The translations under genes were made by a program, and so were the position numbers. Below the pieces are notes generated by a model that searched no databases, was not told the origin of the DNA, and worked only from the letters and a program-made list of their open reading frames with translations. Positions 8,843 through 16,709 of a stretch of DNA of 64,000 nt are shown here, in pieces (the stretch's first letter is position 1; every line of letters starts with the position of its first letter). Location: contig NZ_JAQZSM010000004.1 in NCBI RefSeq assembly GCF_028745735.1, forward strand, positions 62,001 to 126,000, in the 5' to 3' direction. This stretch comes from Roseinatronobacter alkalisoli (GTDB lineage Bacteria; Pseudomonadota; Alphaproteobacteria; Rhodobacterales; Rhodobacteraceae).

Positions 8843-9952
8843 TTATGCGCGCGGCGCGGTTTGCTGCGTGACCTGCGCCGGGGCAATATGGTCGCGCGCG
8901 ACCGACATGGTTTTCAGGATCGCATGAACCGGGTCACCCGGTTGCAAGGCCATCTGGTCGGCGGCACGGCGGCTGATGCGGGCAAGGATTTCATGCGGGC
9001 CGACCATGACATGCACCATGACCCCCGGTCCGGCACCCGGCACAATCTGTGCCACATGCCCGGCAAGGATGTTCTGCGCCGACAATCCTTCGGGGCGCGC
9101 GCGCGACAGGATCACATCATGCGCCATGATGCGCACCTGCACACGCATGCCGGGCGGGCCGTCAATCATCGGCAGGTAAAGCGGGCCGGTCGCAGCGTCC
9201 AACTCGGTCAGGCCATCGGCAAGCTGTTCCCTGATGGTTGCGGGCAGCATTGCGGCCACATCGCGGATGCCCAATGCGCGCAGCGCGCCCGCATCTGCCA
9301 TCACCTGTGCAGTGGTGCCGGAATGCACGACCTGCCCCTTTTCGATCACCACCATCCGGTCCGCAAGAAGCTGCGCCTCGTTCACGTCATGGGTGACCAG
9401 CACAACCGGCATTTTCAGATGGGCGCGCAGCGCGATGATTTCGCTATAAAGTTTCGTGCGGGTTTCCCGGTCCACGGCTGAAAAGGGTTCATCCAGCAGC
9501 AATGCCTGCGGTTGACGGGCCAACGCGCGGGCAACCGCCACGCGCTGTTGCTGGCCGCCCGAAAGCTGCGCGGGCCTGCGTCCGGCCAGCCCGTGCATAT
9601 TCACCAGATCAAGGATGCGCGCGGCCTCGTGCCGGTCGGGCTGGTCCATCGCGGCCATGACATTCTGCATGGCGGTCATATGGGGGAAAAGCGCGTAATT
9701 CTGGAATACCAGACCAACACGGCGGCGATGCGGTGCAAGGTTCACCCGCGCGTCCGTATCCAGCCATGTCGTGCCGTTCACCCGCACCCGTGCCACATCC
9801 GGCCGCCACAGCCCTGCGATGGTGCGCAGCAGCGTGGTTTTGCCCGACCCGGAATGCCCCACCAGCGCCAGCAACTCGCCCGGGTTCACCCGGAAAGACA
9901 CATCAAGCGGGATGGGCGTCGCAGCCTTTGCCATTACATCCAGTGCCATCAT
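8843..9952 (-). CDS. modC: molybdate ABC transporter ATP-binding protein ModC
   Basis: This 369-residue ATPase has Walker A ([11 protein letters not shown], about residue 33), the signature [15 protein letters not shown] (about 130), Walker B ([11 protein letters not shown]) and the switch histidine (VTHDVNEA). The C-terminal 120 residues form the molybdate-binding TOBE/Mop-like region typical of ModC. The start overlaps the modB stop by four bases. It energises molybdate import by ModAB. Confidence 0.88.
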   Translation of the reverse strand: MMALDVMAKAATPIPLDVSFRVNPGELLALVGHSGSGKTTLLRTIAGLWRPDVARVRVNGTTWLDTDARVNLAPHRRRVGLVFQNYALFPHMTAMQNVMAAMDQPDRHEAARILDLVNMHGLAGRRPAQLSGGQQQRVAVARALARQPQALLLDEPFSAVDRETRTKLYSEIIALRAHLKMPVVLVTHDVNEAQLLADRMVVIEKGQVVHSGTTAQVMADAGALRALGIRDVAAMLPATIREQLADGLTELDAATGPLYLPMIDGPPGMRVQVRIMAHDVILSRARPEGLSAQNILAGHVAQIVPGAGPGVMVHVMVGPHEILARISRRAADQMALQPGDPVHAILKTMSVARDHIAPAQVTQQTAPRA

Positions 9953-10617
9953 GACAACCTTCTGCCGATGCGCGACGACAGCCAGTATGTCACACTGATC
10001 GTGAACAGCGATATCGCCACAAGCACGGCTGACATGACCGCCGCGCCCCTGTCATCAAACCCTTGCACGCGGTCATAGATGGCGATGGCGATGGTTTTCG
10101 TTTCGCCGGGGATTGACCCGCCGACCATCAGCACGATACCGAATTCACCCAGCGTATGCGCGAAGGTCAGCACCATCGCCGTCAGCACACCGGGCCAGGC
10201 CAGCGGCAATTCCACGTTCCACAGGCTGCGCAAGGGGGACATGCCGCAGCAGGCCGCCGCCTCGCGCACTTCGGGTGCGATGGCTTCGAACCCGCGCTGG
10301 GCGGGCTGGATGGCAAAGGGCAGGTTGAAGATGACTGATGCCACCACCAACCCCTGAAACGTGAACACAAGCTGATGGCCGAACAGGTTTTGCCACAGAT
10401 CGCCGAGCGGCGAATTTCGACCGAACGCCACCAGCAGGTAAAAGCCGAAGACCGTGGGCGGCAGCACCAGCGGCAGCATCACCAGCGCCTCGACCAGCCC
10501 CTTGCCCCGGAAATCGTGATAGGCAAGGAACCGGCCCATCAGCACCGAGACCGGCAGCAGGATGATCACGGTCCAGCATGCCAGCCGCAATGACAGGAAA
10601 AGCGCGGTCCAGTCCAT
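9949..10617 (-). CDS. modB: molybdate ABC transporter permease ModB
   Basis: A 222-residue inner-membrane permease with about five membrane segments. The ModB signature region (FNLPFAIQPAQRGFEAI, about 116-132) and the loop EAAACCGMSPLRSLWNVELP (about 138-157) that docks to ModC are clear. It starts 3 bp after the modA stop. In the ModABC complex it forms the channel for molybdate or tungstate. Confidence 0.88.
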   Translation of the reverse strand: MDWTALFLSLRLACWTVIILLPVSVLMGRFLAYHDFRGKGLVEALVMLPLVLPPTVFGFYLLVAFGRNSPLGDLWQNLFGHQLVFTFQGLVVASVIFNLPFAIQPAQRGFEAIAPEVREAAACCGMSPLRSLWNVELPLAWPGVLTAMVLTFAHTLGEFGIVLMVGGSIPGETKTIAIAIYDRVQGFDDRGAAVMSAVLVAISLFTISVTYWLSSRIGRRLS

Positions 10618-10620
10618 GCG

Positions 10621-11412
10621 TCATTCACCTTCAGGCAGGGCGAAACCGTAGCGGTCCATGATGTCACGCGCCGCCGGTTCGTTCATATAGGCATAGAATG
10701 CCCTGGCCACGTCGCCCGCATTGTTCAGCAGCACCATGCGCTGGCGCAACGGGCTGTGCCAGTCATCGGGGATCAGGACATAGGTCCCGCGCGGGGCAAT
10801 TTCGGGGGCAAGGGCCAGCGCATAGGCGATGATGCCGCCTTCGGCATTGCCTGACAGCGCGAATTGTGCCGCCTGACTGACGTTTTCACCCAGTACCAGC
10901 ACTGATTGCAGATCATCCCAGATACCCCTGGTGATCAGGGCCTCTCTCGCGCGCATCCCATAGGGCGCGTGATCGGGATTGGCGATGGCGAAGCGGCTGA
11001 TCTGCCCCGCGGCCAGCATTTCGGCCAGATGGTCAAGTTCAGCGTCGGGCGTCAGGGTTGACCCGCCCGGCACCATGATCACCACGCGGCCAAGGGCATA
11101 TAGGTCGCCATTATCGCGGCTGAACCCGTCGGCATGCAGTTCGGCGATGAATCGTTCATCGGCAGCCATGAATATCTGGAAAGGTGCCCCTTCGCGGATC
11201 TGGCGTGCGAAATTGCCGGTGGACCCGAAGGACAGCCGCACGTCCATGCCTGTATCGGCGTGGAATGCCGCTGCAATTTCGGTCAAGGCGAATTGCAGGT
11301 CGGAAGCCGCGGCAATGACCGGGGCAGTGTTCTGCGCGGATGCGGGGCTGGTGATGAACGCAAAGGCGGCTGCGGCCGCAAGCATCGTGCGGCGGACAAT
11401 GGCTGCGGACAT
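10621..11412 (-). CDS. modA: molybdate-binding periplasmic protein ModA
   Basis: A 263-residue secreted binding protein. The start at 11412 (MSAAIVRRTML) gives a proper signal peptide with cleavage after SPASA; an upstream in-frame extension of 18 residues would read through the ModE site and is rejected. Motifs: AAASDLQFAL, SFGSTGNFARQI (about 63-74, oxyanion-binding serines) and NPDHAPYGMRA. It heads modABC. Confidence 0.88.
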   Translation of the reverse strand: MSAAIVRRTMLAAAAAFAFITSPASAQNTAPVIAAASDLQFALTEIAAAFHADTGMDVRLSFGSTGNFARQIREGAPFQIFMAADERFIAELHADGFSRDNGDLYALGRVVIMVPGGSTLTPDAELDHLAEMLAAGQISRFAIANPDHAPYGMRAREALITRGIWDDLQSVLVLGENVSQAAQFALSGNAEGGIIAYALALAPEIAPRGTYVLIPDDWHSPLRQRMVLLNNAGDVARAFYAYMNEPAARDIMDRYGFALPEGE

Positions 11413-11427
11413 CGGCGGACTCCATAT

Positions 11428-11451
11428 CGATATATCTTGTGGAATATATCG
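11428..11451. promoter_or_regulatory. ModE-type molybdate operator
   Basis: CGATATAT and ATATATCG form an inverted repeat of 8 bp per arm separated by 8 bp (cttgtgga). This matches the known ModE box layout of CGnTATATA arms. It ends 16 bp before the modA start and lies between modE and modA, exactly where ModE would repress modABC when molybdate is plentiful. Confidence 0.75.
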
Positions 11452-11477
11452 TAGCAGCAAAGCCACGCGGTCAAGCG

Positions 11478-11849
11478 TTATTTTTCGTCGGGAATATCGC
11501 GTAACAGCGCGCGCAGCGCATCCAGCCGCTGCGTTCCGGCCTCGGCGGCGTCGCGTTCAAAACCCCGGTAAAGCGACAGAACGTTCCGCCCGTTCGCGGT
11601 CAGAATGGCGCCGCCGCCACCCGGTCCCCCGCGCGTGCTTTCGACCAGGGGCGTGCGGAACATCGCGTTCAGAAGGCTGACCAGTTCCCATGCGCGCTTA
11701 TAGCTCATCCCCATTTCCCGCCCCGCCGCCGCGATAGAGCCGGTTTTGTCGATCCGTTCCAGCAATTCAGCCTTGCCGGGGCCGATCATTCCGGCCTCGT
11801 CAAAAATTATCCGGATGCGTAACCGGGGGTGCTGTGTGTCCGTCGCCAT
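11478..11849 (-). CDS. modE: short ModE-type winged-helix regulator (DNA-binding domain only)
   Basis: The 123-residue protein is a LysR-like winged helix of the ModE N-domain type: KAELLERIDKTGSIAAAGRE, MSYKRAWELVSLLN (recognition helix, about 50-63) and the GGxGGGGAxLT wing (about 76-86). It has no C-terminal molybdate-binding Mop repeats, so molybdate must be sensed otherwise or by another protein. Position between the GST-like gene and modA, next to a perfect ModE box, supports control of modABC. The start at 11849 gives the usual length; a longer in-frame stretch upstream overlaps the GST gene and is not used. Confidence 0.8.
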   Translation of the reverse strand: MATDTQHPRLRIRIIFDEAGMIGPGKAELLERIDKTGSIAAAGREMGMSYKRAWELVSLLNAMFRTPLVESTRGGPGGGGAILTANGRNVLSLYRGFERDAAEAGTQRLDALRALLRDIPDEK

Positions 11850-11868
11850 ACCCGCAATCTCTGGCGTT

Positions 11869-12747
11869 TCATGCAGAAGTGCAAGCGGCATCAGGGGTGC
11901 TGGAGGATGATCGGTCAGCCATCTGTTCACCACCGGTGCCGGGACCATCAGTGACAAGTCCCAGTGCCGCGTCGCTTGCCGTGCCCGCATATTTGTCGCG
12001 CGGCGGCCAGGGCCGATCCTGCCAATGCGGCGTGAACACGAAGCTTGATATTTTCCGCCCATCGACCAGCGCCCCGTTGCCAGCGCCCAGGGCGTAGTCG
12101 TAATAAAGCTTTACGATCTGTTCGTGCGTTACCTGATTTGTGGCCGGGTGTGCCATACAGGCATCTTGCCAGACCCGCACACGGTCATAGTCCGGCCCAT
12201 GCGGCAACGTGAAACCCTCATAATATTCGAGGAACCAGAAACGTTTGAAAACCGGCGCAAAGACAGCTTCCGCATAGCCGAAATCATCGAACAGCCAAGG
12301 GCCGCTGCGGCTGAAGTCGCGCAGAAAGCCATTGATATCCCGATAGATGGATAACAGCGTTTCAGCGTATTCGGCACGGCACGCGCGTTTCTGGTTCATG
12401 ACGAACAGATAGCCCGCCATTGTGATGGCCCCCTCAAGGGCGACAAGCATCGATTCTACCGCATGTTGTACCGGGTCGCTGCGGCGTAACCTTGGCCCAT
12501 CCAGCGTTTCATCCAGATAGCGCAGGATGACGCGGCTTTCCTTCAGGACCGTTCCATCAGGGACCAGCAAGACGGGCAGTGCGGTTGTCCCGCGTGTCAT
12601 TGCCAGCAGGGCTGGTTCCCGTGGTTTGCTGATGTCGACGGTCCGGAATTCAACAGCGCCTTCCTGCCCCCGCAGCGCCAGCAGAATTTCCAGCCGCTGC
12701 GAGAACGGACAGACGGGAATGTGGTACACAACATGTCCTGCGGTCAT
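11869..12747 (-). CDS. glutathione S-transferase-like protein
   Basis: A 292-residue protein with an N-terminal thioredoxin fold (HIPVCPFSQRLEILLALRG, with CPFS at the active site) and an all-helical C-terminal domain (about 95-220). After the GST fold come about 60 residues that end in a Ser/Thr/Ala-rich tail; this is longer than usual GSTs (200-230). A TTG four codons upstream would overlap the cupin gene stop; the ATG at 12747 is used. It follows the cupin gene and precedes modE by 19 bp. Function in molybdenum metabolism is not implied by any known homologue I recognise. Confidence 0.65.
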   Translation of the reverse strand: MTAGHVVYHIPVCPFSQRLEILLALRGQEGAVEFRTVDISKPREPALLAMTRGTTALPVLLVPDGTVLKESRVILRYLDETLDGPRLRRSDPVQHAVESMLVALEGAITMAGYLFVMNQKRACRAEYAETLLSIYRDINGFLRDFSRSGPWLFDDFGYAEAVFAPVFKRFWFLEYYEGFTLPHGPDYDRVRVWQDACMAHPATNQVTHEQIVKLYYDYALGAGNGALVDGRKISSFVFTPHWQDRPWPPRDKYAGTASDAALGLVTDGPGTGGEQMADRSSSSTPDAACTSA

Positions 12748-12751
12748 GAAA

Positions 12752-13195
12752 TCAGTCAATCGGCGGCCCGGTAAAGGTCAGGTTGTGGCGTCGTGCAGAT
12801 TCCGCGATTTCCGGCATGTCTTCCGGTATCCTGAATTGCCCCGCTGCCATATCGGCAAAGAAACCCTCAAAACCACCGGGCGTCAGGATCACCAGATGCC
12901 GCGAGGGTTCGTCCCCGACAACCCTGAAGCTGTGGTTTCTGCCACGCGGGATGAAGGCGCTTTCGCCGGGGCCGCGCAGAAACTCCGTACCCTCCAGCCA
13001 GATTTTGCAGATTCCGGTAATCACGACGAATGTTTCGTCTTCATTTTCATGGATGTGCCGCGGCGGCCCGCTGTTGACCGGGGACAAGCTGTCCACAATG
13101 GACATGGTGCCACCGGTCTGTTCGGGTGTGAGAATGGTTTTGTATTTGACACCCAGCCATTCGATGGCGCCGGGGTCGTCGGTCAGGTCTTTCAT
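12752..13195 (-). CDS. single-domain cupin protein
   Basis: The 147-residue protein has both cupin motifs: RHIHENEDETF (metal-binding HxH...E, about 46-56) and GESAFIPRGRNHSF (about 77-90). It is a small metal-binding beta-barrel of unknown substrate; such proteins act as dioxygenases, isomerases or binding proteins. It is the first gene of a run continuing into GST, modE and modABC, and is divergent from the LysR gene, which may control it. Confidence 0.7.
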   Translation of the reverse strand: MKDLTDDPGAIEWLGVKYKTILTPEQTGGTMSIVDSLSPVNSGPPRHIHENEDETFVVITGICKIWLEGTEFLRGPGESAFIPRGRNHSFRVVGDEPSRHLVILTPGGFEGFFADMAAGQFRIPEDMPEIAESARRHNLTFTGPPID

Positions 13196-13221
13196 CGTTT
13201 CACTCCTTATGGCGGGACTGA

Positions 13222-13239
13222 AACGAAAGCGCTTTCGTT
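13222..13239. promoter_or_regulatory. 18-bp perfect palindrome in divergent promoter region
   Basis: AACGAAAGCGCTTTCGTT is a perfect palindrome between the divergent cupin and LysR genes. Its core GAAAGCGCTTTC with a central CG is typical of LacI/GalR-family operators rather than of LysR sites (T-N11-A). It lies 27 bp before the cupin start. The binding protein is unknown. Confidence 0.55.
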
Positions 13240-13306
13240 GACATGAATATACCCTGACGCCATGATATCAGCCAAACTGTATTTCCTGATAGCGGGTATC
13301 GGCGGG

Positions 13307-14245
13307 ATGAATTTCGCGACATTCGACCTGAACCTGCTGCGTGTGCTCGACGCATTGTTTCGCGAAGGGTCAACTGTGAAGGCTGCCGAAAGGCTGGGCT
13401 TGTCGCAATCGGCTGTGTCAGGTGCCTTGTCGCGCCTGCGTCGCGCCCTCGGTGACCCGCTTTTTGTCCGACATGGCAACCGGTTGGTAACGAGTGACTA
13501 TGCAGAGGCCCTCCGGATCCCTTTGCACGAAGAACTGCAGCGACTTGAATCCCTGCTGTCACCGCCGGCCGCATTTGACCCGGAAACAGCTACGGGAACC
13601 TTCCGGATTGCCGCAAGCGATTTCTTCGCCGAGCTTCTGATGCCACCGCTGGGCGACATGCTGCATCAGACGGCACCGGGTATCCGCGCCCAGCTCGTTG
13701 ATCTGGTGCCCTATAACTATGTCGAGAGTCTGGAGCGCCGCAATGCCGATATTGCGCTGATCCCCGATACCGCGCTGCCACACTGGATCAGGCGCATGCC
13801 GTTGTTTCACGCCCCGTTTCGCGTGATCGCCAGATCAGAAAACCCTGCAATTGCGGGGATGGCCGCCGGTCAGACCATGCCTATTGACACATTCTGCGCG
13901 CTTCATCACGTCCTCTTTTCGCCCGAAGGGAACCTGGCAGCCATGGGGGATGCGGCGCTGGAACATGTGGGACGGCGCAGGCAGGTGGCCATGACGGTTC
14001 CTGTCTTCTCCGGTGTGTGCCGCGCCGTCAGTGAAAGTGATCTGATCGCTCTGGTCCCGGCCCAGCTGGCGGACAAGGTTGCCCCGGACTTCAACCTCCG
14101 GGTCTTCGTGCCGCCTGTGGAAATCGTTCCCGTCCTGATCATTGGCATCTGGCACAAGCGATCCGACAAGACGCCCCTGGCATCCTGGATGCGGGACAGG
14201 GTCTTTCATCTCATGAAAGCGCTGGAAACCGGCAGCCCTGCATAA
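13307..14245 (+). CDS. LysR-family transcriptional regulator (NodD/SyrM-like branch)
   Basis: A 312-residue regulator: the N-terminal helix-turn-helix (FDLNLLRVLDAL, then TVKAAERLGLSQSAVSGALS) is followed by RLRRALGDPLFVRHG and a substrate-binding domain. The start at 13307 puts the FDLNLL motif near residue 5, as usual for the family; an in-frame start at 13262 would add 15 residues with no ribosome site. It is divergent from the cupin-GST-modE run, its most likely target, and lies 142 bp before soxB. The inducer is unknown. Confidence 0.8.
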   Translation: MNFATFDLNLLRVLDALFREGSTVKAAERLGLSQSAVSGALSRLRRALGDPLFVRHGNRLVTSDYAEALRIPLHEELQRLESLLSPPAAFDPETATGTFRIAASDFFAELLMPPLGDMLHQTAPGIRAQLVDLVPYNYVESLERRNADIALIPDTALPHWIRRMPLFHAPFRVIARSENPAIAGMAAGQTMPIDTFCALHHVLFSPEGNLAAMGDAALEHVGRRRQVAMTVPVFSGVCRAVSESDLIALVPAQLADKVAPDFNLRVFVPPVEIVPVLIIGIWHKRSDKTPLASWMRDRVFHLMKALETGSPA

Positions 14246-14247
14246 CG

Positions 14248-14266
14248 GTCATTTCTGCAAAATGAC
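14248..14266. promoter_or_regulatory. inverted repeat upstream of sarcosine oxidase operon
   Basis: GTCATTT and AAATGAC are 7-bp arms around five bases, just after the LysR stop and about 120 bp before soxB. It could be an operator for the sox operon or part of the LysR transcript end. No U-run follows, so an operator is slightly favoured. Confidence 0.25.
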
Positions 14267-14387
14267 AAACAGTCGCGGCCTGATTTCGGTTTTCGCCCTA
14301 ATCATGACGCTTCTGGATTACCGGGGCGAACTGCACTAGTCCAGAAGGCAAGTCAGCGCATCCCACCACCCTCAGGAGCATCCGCGC

Positions 14388-15635
14388 ATGAAACGCTATT
14401 CCGCCTTTGCCATCGCCCGCGAGGCCCTTCGCCAACATAAAGGCTGGTCCCATGCCTGGACCAGTCCGGAACCGCGAAATTCCTATGATGTTGTCATTGT
14501 GGGGGCAGGGGGGCACGGTCTGGCCACGGCCTATTATCTGGGTCGCAATTTCGGCATCACCAATGTGGCGGTCATTGAAAAAGGCTGGCTTGGCGGCGGC
14601 AATACCGGGCGCAACACCACCATCATCCGTTCGAATTACCTGCAGGACCCGTCTGCCGCGCTATATGAAAAGGCGCGGTCGCTGTTTGAAAACCTGTCGC
14701 AGGATCTGAACTACAACATCATGTTCAGCCCGCGCGGTGTCATGATGCTGGCGCAGACAGAGCATGAAAAACGCGGTTATCTGCGTACCGAACGCGCCAA
14801 TGCCCTGCAAGGCGTGCAGACGCGCTTCATCCAGCCCGCCGAGGTCAAGAAACTGGTGCCGATCATCAATCTTGACGGGCCGCGCTATCCGGTGCTGGGG
14901 GCGCTGTGGCAACCGCGCGGCGGCACAGCACGCCATGATGCAGTGGCCTGGGGCTATGCGCGCGCCTGCTCCGACATGGGCATGCATATCATTGAACAAT
15001 GCGCGGTTACCGGGGTCGAATCCGCGGGCGGGCAGGTGACTGCTGTCAACACCACCAAAGGCACGATTACCTGCAAGAAGCTGGGCATTGTCGTCGCCGG
15101 CCATTCCGGTGCGCTGGCCGATATGGCGGGCTTCCGTCTGCCGGTCGAATCCGTGGCACTTCAGGCGCTGGTGTCAGAACCCATCAAACCCTGCATGGAT
15201 GTGGTGGTCATGGCCAACACAGTGCATGGCTATATGTCGCAATCCGACAAGGGTGAAATGGTCATTGGCGGTGGCGCGGACGGGTTCAACAACTACACCC
15301 AGCGCGGCTCATGGCACCATGTCGAGGAAACCGTGCGCGCGCTGGTCGAAACCTTCCCGATGATTTCGCGCCTGAAAATGCTGCGCCAATGGGGGGGCAT
15401 CGTGGATATGACAGGCGACCGCTCGCCCATCATCTCGAAAACCCCGCTTGGCAATTGCTTCATCAATTGCGGCTGGGGTACGGGCGGGTTCAAGGCCACG
15501 CCGGGGTCGGGCTGGGCCATGGCCGAACTCATCGCCAAGGGGGAGCCGGGACCACTGGCGCGCGAATTCTCCATGACGCGCTTCCGCGAAGGGCGGTTCA
15601 TCGACGAGTCCGTGGCCGCAGGGGTGGCGCATTGA
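14388..15635 (+). CDS. soxB: sarcosine oxidase subunit beta (heterotetrameric type)
   Basis: SoxB is the flavin subunit that oxidatively demethylates sarcosine to glycine, passing the methylene to folate in SoxA. The 415-residue protein has the FAD motif VIVGAGGHGLATAYYLG (about 36-52) and GGTARHDAVAWGYAR, whose histidine (about residue 183) is the covalent FMN attachment site in this family. CAGGAGC upstream is the ribosome site. It starts the sox operon, but the next canonical gene soxD is displaced by about 750 bp. Confidence 0.92.
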   Translation: MKRYSAFAIAREALRQHKGWSHAWTSPEPRNSYDVVIVGAGGHGLATAYYLGRNFGITNVAVIEKGWLGGGNTGRNTTIIRSNYLQDPSAALYEKARSLFENLSQDLNYNIMFSPRGVMMLAQTEHEKRGYLRTERANALQGVQTRFIQPAEVKKLVPIINLDGPRYPVLGALWQPRGGTARHDAVAWGYARACSDMGMHIIEQCAVTGVESAGGQVTAVNTTKGTITCKKLGIVVAGHSGALADMAGFRLPVESVALQALVSEPIKPCMDVVVMANTVHGYMSQSDKGEMVIGGGADGFNNYTQRGSWHHVEETVRALVETFPMISRLKMLRQWGGIVDMTGDRSPIISKTPLGNCFINCGWGTGGFKATPGSGWAMAELIAKGEPGPLAREFSMTRFREGRFIDESVAAGVAH

Positions 15636-15659
15636 TGCCTGCGTCTTCCGCGCCCCTCA

Positions 15660-15706
15660 TTCATTCTGGTGAAAATATCCCGGGGGTCCGGGGGCAGCGC
15701 CCCCGG
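15660..15706 (-). repeat. palindromic terminator-like repeat, second copy, inside the sox operon
   Basis: The plus strand reads TTCATTCTGGTGAAAATATCCC followed by a GC hairpin (CCGGGGGC at 15688-15695 with GCCCCCGG at 15699-15706). The first 22 bases match 3899-3920 with one change. In the copy after phnE the element acts as a minus-strand terminator; here it points against the direction of the sox operon and sits 24 bp after the soxB stop. Confidence 0.55.
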
Positions 15707-15726
15707 CCGTCCCTGAAGGAGGCAAC

Positions 15727-15783
15727 ATGCCGGCTCTGACCCGCCCTTGCTGCGACGTGACCGCCAAGGCGCATCTGATGCGC
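15727..15783 (+). pseudogene. relic of a soxD 5' end
   Basis: A GGAGG ribosome site at 15717-15722 precedes an ATG whose first 13 codons read MPALTRPCCDVTA, against MLTLTCPCCGVTA in the intact soxD at 16386. After an in-frame loss of about nine codons the match resumes (KAHLMR against EAHLKR), then ends. The fragment stands where soxD normally follows soxB. I read it as a truncated, internally deleted duplicate of soxD; chance similarity is unlikely because codons and spacing agree, but a formal alignment was not run. Confidence 0.6.
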
Positions 15784-15890
15784 CCGCGTCCGCATTCGTC
15801 GTTTTCACGGCGTGACGGGCAGCTTTGCAGGAACCAAACTGCCCATTCCGGGGTTTCTTACCTGAGTGCACTTTATCAGGAGAAACGCAC

Positions 15891-16280
15891 ATGGCCGACA
15901 AAATCGATTCACACGTCCCCCCCCGCGGCTACGGGACAGGCCCAGGCCCAGGCCCAGGCAACGAGACACATGTCTACCAGGGCGCGACACCGCCCCCTGC
16001 GAAACGCAGCAGCAACACGATGGCATTCATTGTCGGCGGCGTTGTTGTGGGCCTCATCCTGCTATACTTGTTGTTCGGTGGCTTTGGCAGCAGCACTCCG
16101 ACCTCAACAAGCACGGCACCTGCCGGAAGCTCTACCATCATCAACAACGATGCGGGGACAGGGGCCGCAGGGACAGGGGCTGAAGGCACAGCGCCCGCAG
16201 GCGATGGTGCGACTGCACCAGCCGCGCCCGAACCTGCAACTGGTGCCGAAACCGCACCAGCGCCTCTCCCGGCGGACTGA
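15891..16280 (+). CDS. small single-pass membrane protein in the sox operon
   Basis: A 129-residue protein not recognised as a known family. Residues 1-43 are polar with a PGPGPGPGN stretch; 44-65 form one clear membrane helix (MAFIVGGVVVGLILLYLLFG); 66-129 are a low-complexity Ala/Thr/Gly/Pro tail, probably periplasmic. CAGGAG at 15878-15883 supports the ATG at 15891. It lies between the soxD relic and the intact soxD, on the same strand, and is followed by a strong hairpin. It is not a part of sarcosine oxidase operons that I know, so it is probably an insertion. Confidence 0.6.
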   Translation: MADKIDSHVPPRGYGTGPGPGPGNETHVYQGATPPPAKRSSNTMAFIVGGVVVGLILLYLLFGGFGSSTPTSTSTAPAGSSTIINNDAGTGAAGTGAEGTAPAGDGATAPAAPEPATGAETAPAPLPAD

Positions 16281-16311
16281 CACAGGCCCATCCGGCCAGA
16301 TTCATGAACCC

Positions 16312-16347
16312 GCCAAAGCCGGGCGTCGTCAGACGTCCGGCTTTGGC
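16312..16347 (+). terminator. strong hairpin between the small membrane protein gene and soxD
   Basis: GCCAAAGCCGG pairs with CCGGCTTTGGC, and an inner CGTC/GACG stem extends it to about 16 bp with a four-base loop. No U-run follows, so it is a partial terminator, an mRNA processing stem or a barrier element. It separates the inserted gene from soxDAG by 39 bp. Confidence 0.45.
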
Positions 16348-16385
16348 ATGCCCGGTGCCTGCGCCGGGTCGCGAAAGGTTTGCCC

Positions 16386-16709
16386 ATGCTAACACTCACC
16401 TGCCCTTGCTGCGGCGTGACTGCCGAAGAAACCGAATTCAGCCCCGGCGGCGAGGCGCATCTGAAGCGCTTTGGCCCCGGATCATCGGATCAGGAATACG
16501 AAGCCTATATGTTCAACCGCAAGAACCCGCGCGGGGTGCATTTTGAACGCTGGCGCCACGCCTATGGTTGCGGCAAGTGGTTTCTGGCCGCGCGCTGCAC
16601 CATGACGCTGGAAGTCTTTGGCACCTATGCTGCCCAGACGCTTGAGCCGCCTGCCGAAATCGTCGCGAAAATCAAAGACAGACATCCCGGATGGGAGGGG
16701 TATTCATGA
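16386..16709 (+). CDS. soxD: sarcosine oxidase subunit delta
   Basis: A 107-residue zinc-binding subunit. CPCCGV near the N-terminus and HAYGCGKWF (about 57-65) provide the cysteine and histidine ligands seen in SoxD. It stabilises the SoxBDAG complex. GAAAGG lies 7 bp before the ATG at 16386. Its stop overlaps the soxA start (ATGA). A decayed second copy of its 5' end is at 15727. Confidence 0.9.
   Translation: MLTLTCPCCGVTAEETEFSPGGEAHLKRFGPGSSDQEYEAYMFNRKNPRGVHFERWRHAYGCGKWFLAARCTMTLEVFGTYAAQTLEPPAEIVAKIKDRHPGWEGYS

Noticed and set aside
11850-12062. 71-codon N-terminal extension of the ModE-like protein
   Set aside because: It overlaps the GST gene in another frame and its sequence is unlike any ModE; the ATG at 11849 gives the normal domain.
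13262-13306. Upstream start for the LysR gene adding 15 residues
   Set aside because: No Shine-Dalgarno sequence, and the helix-turn-helix would begin unusually far from the N-terminus.
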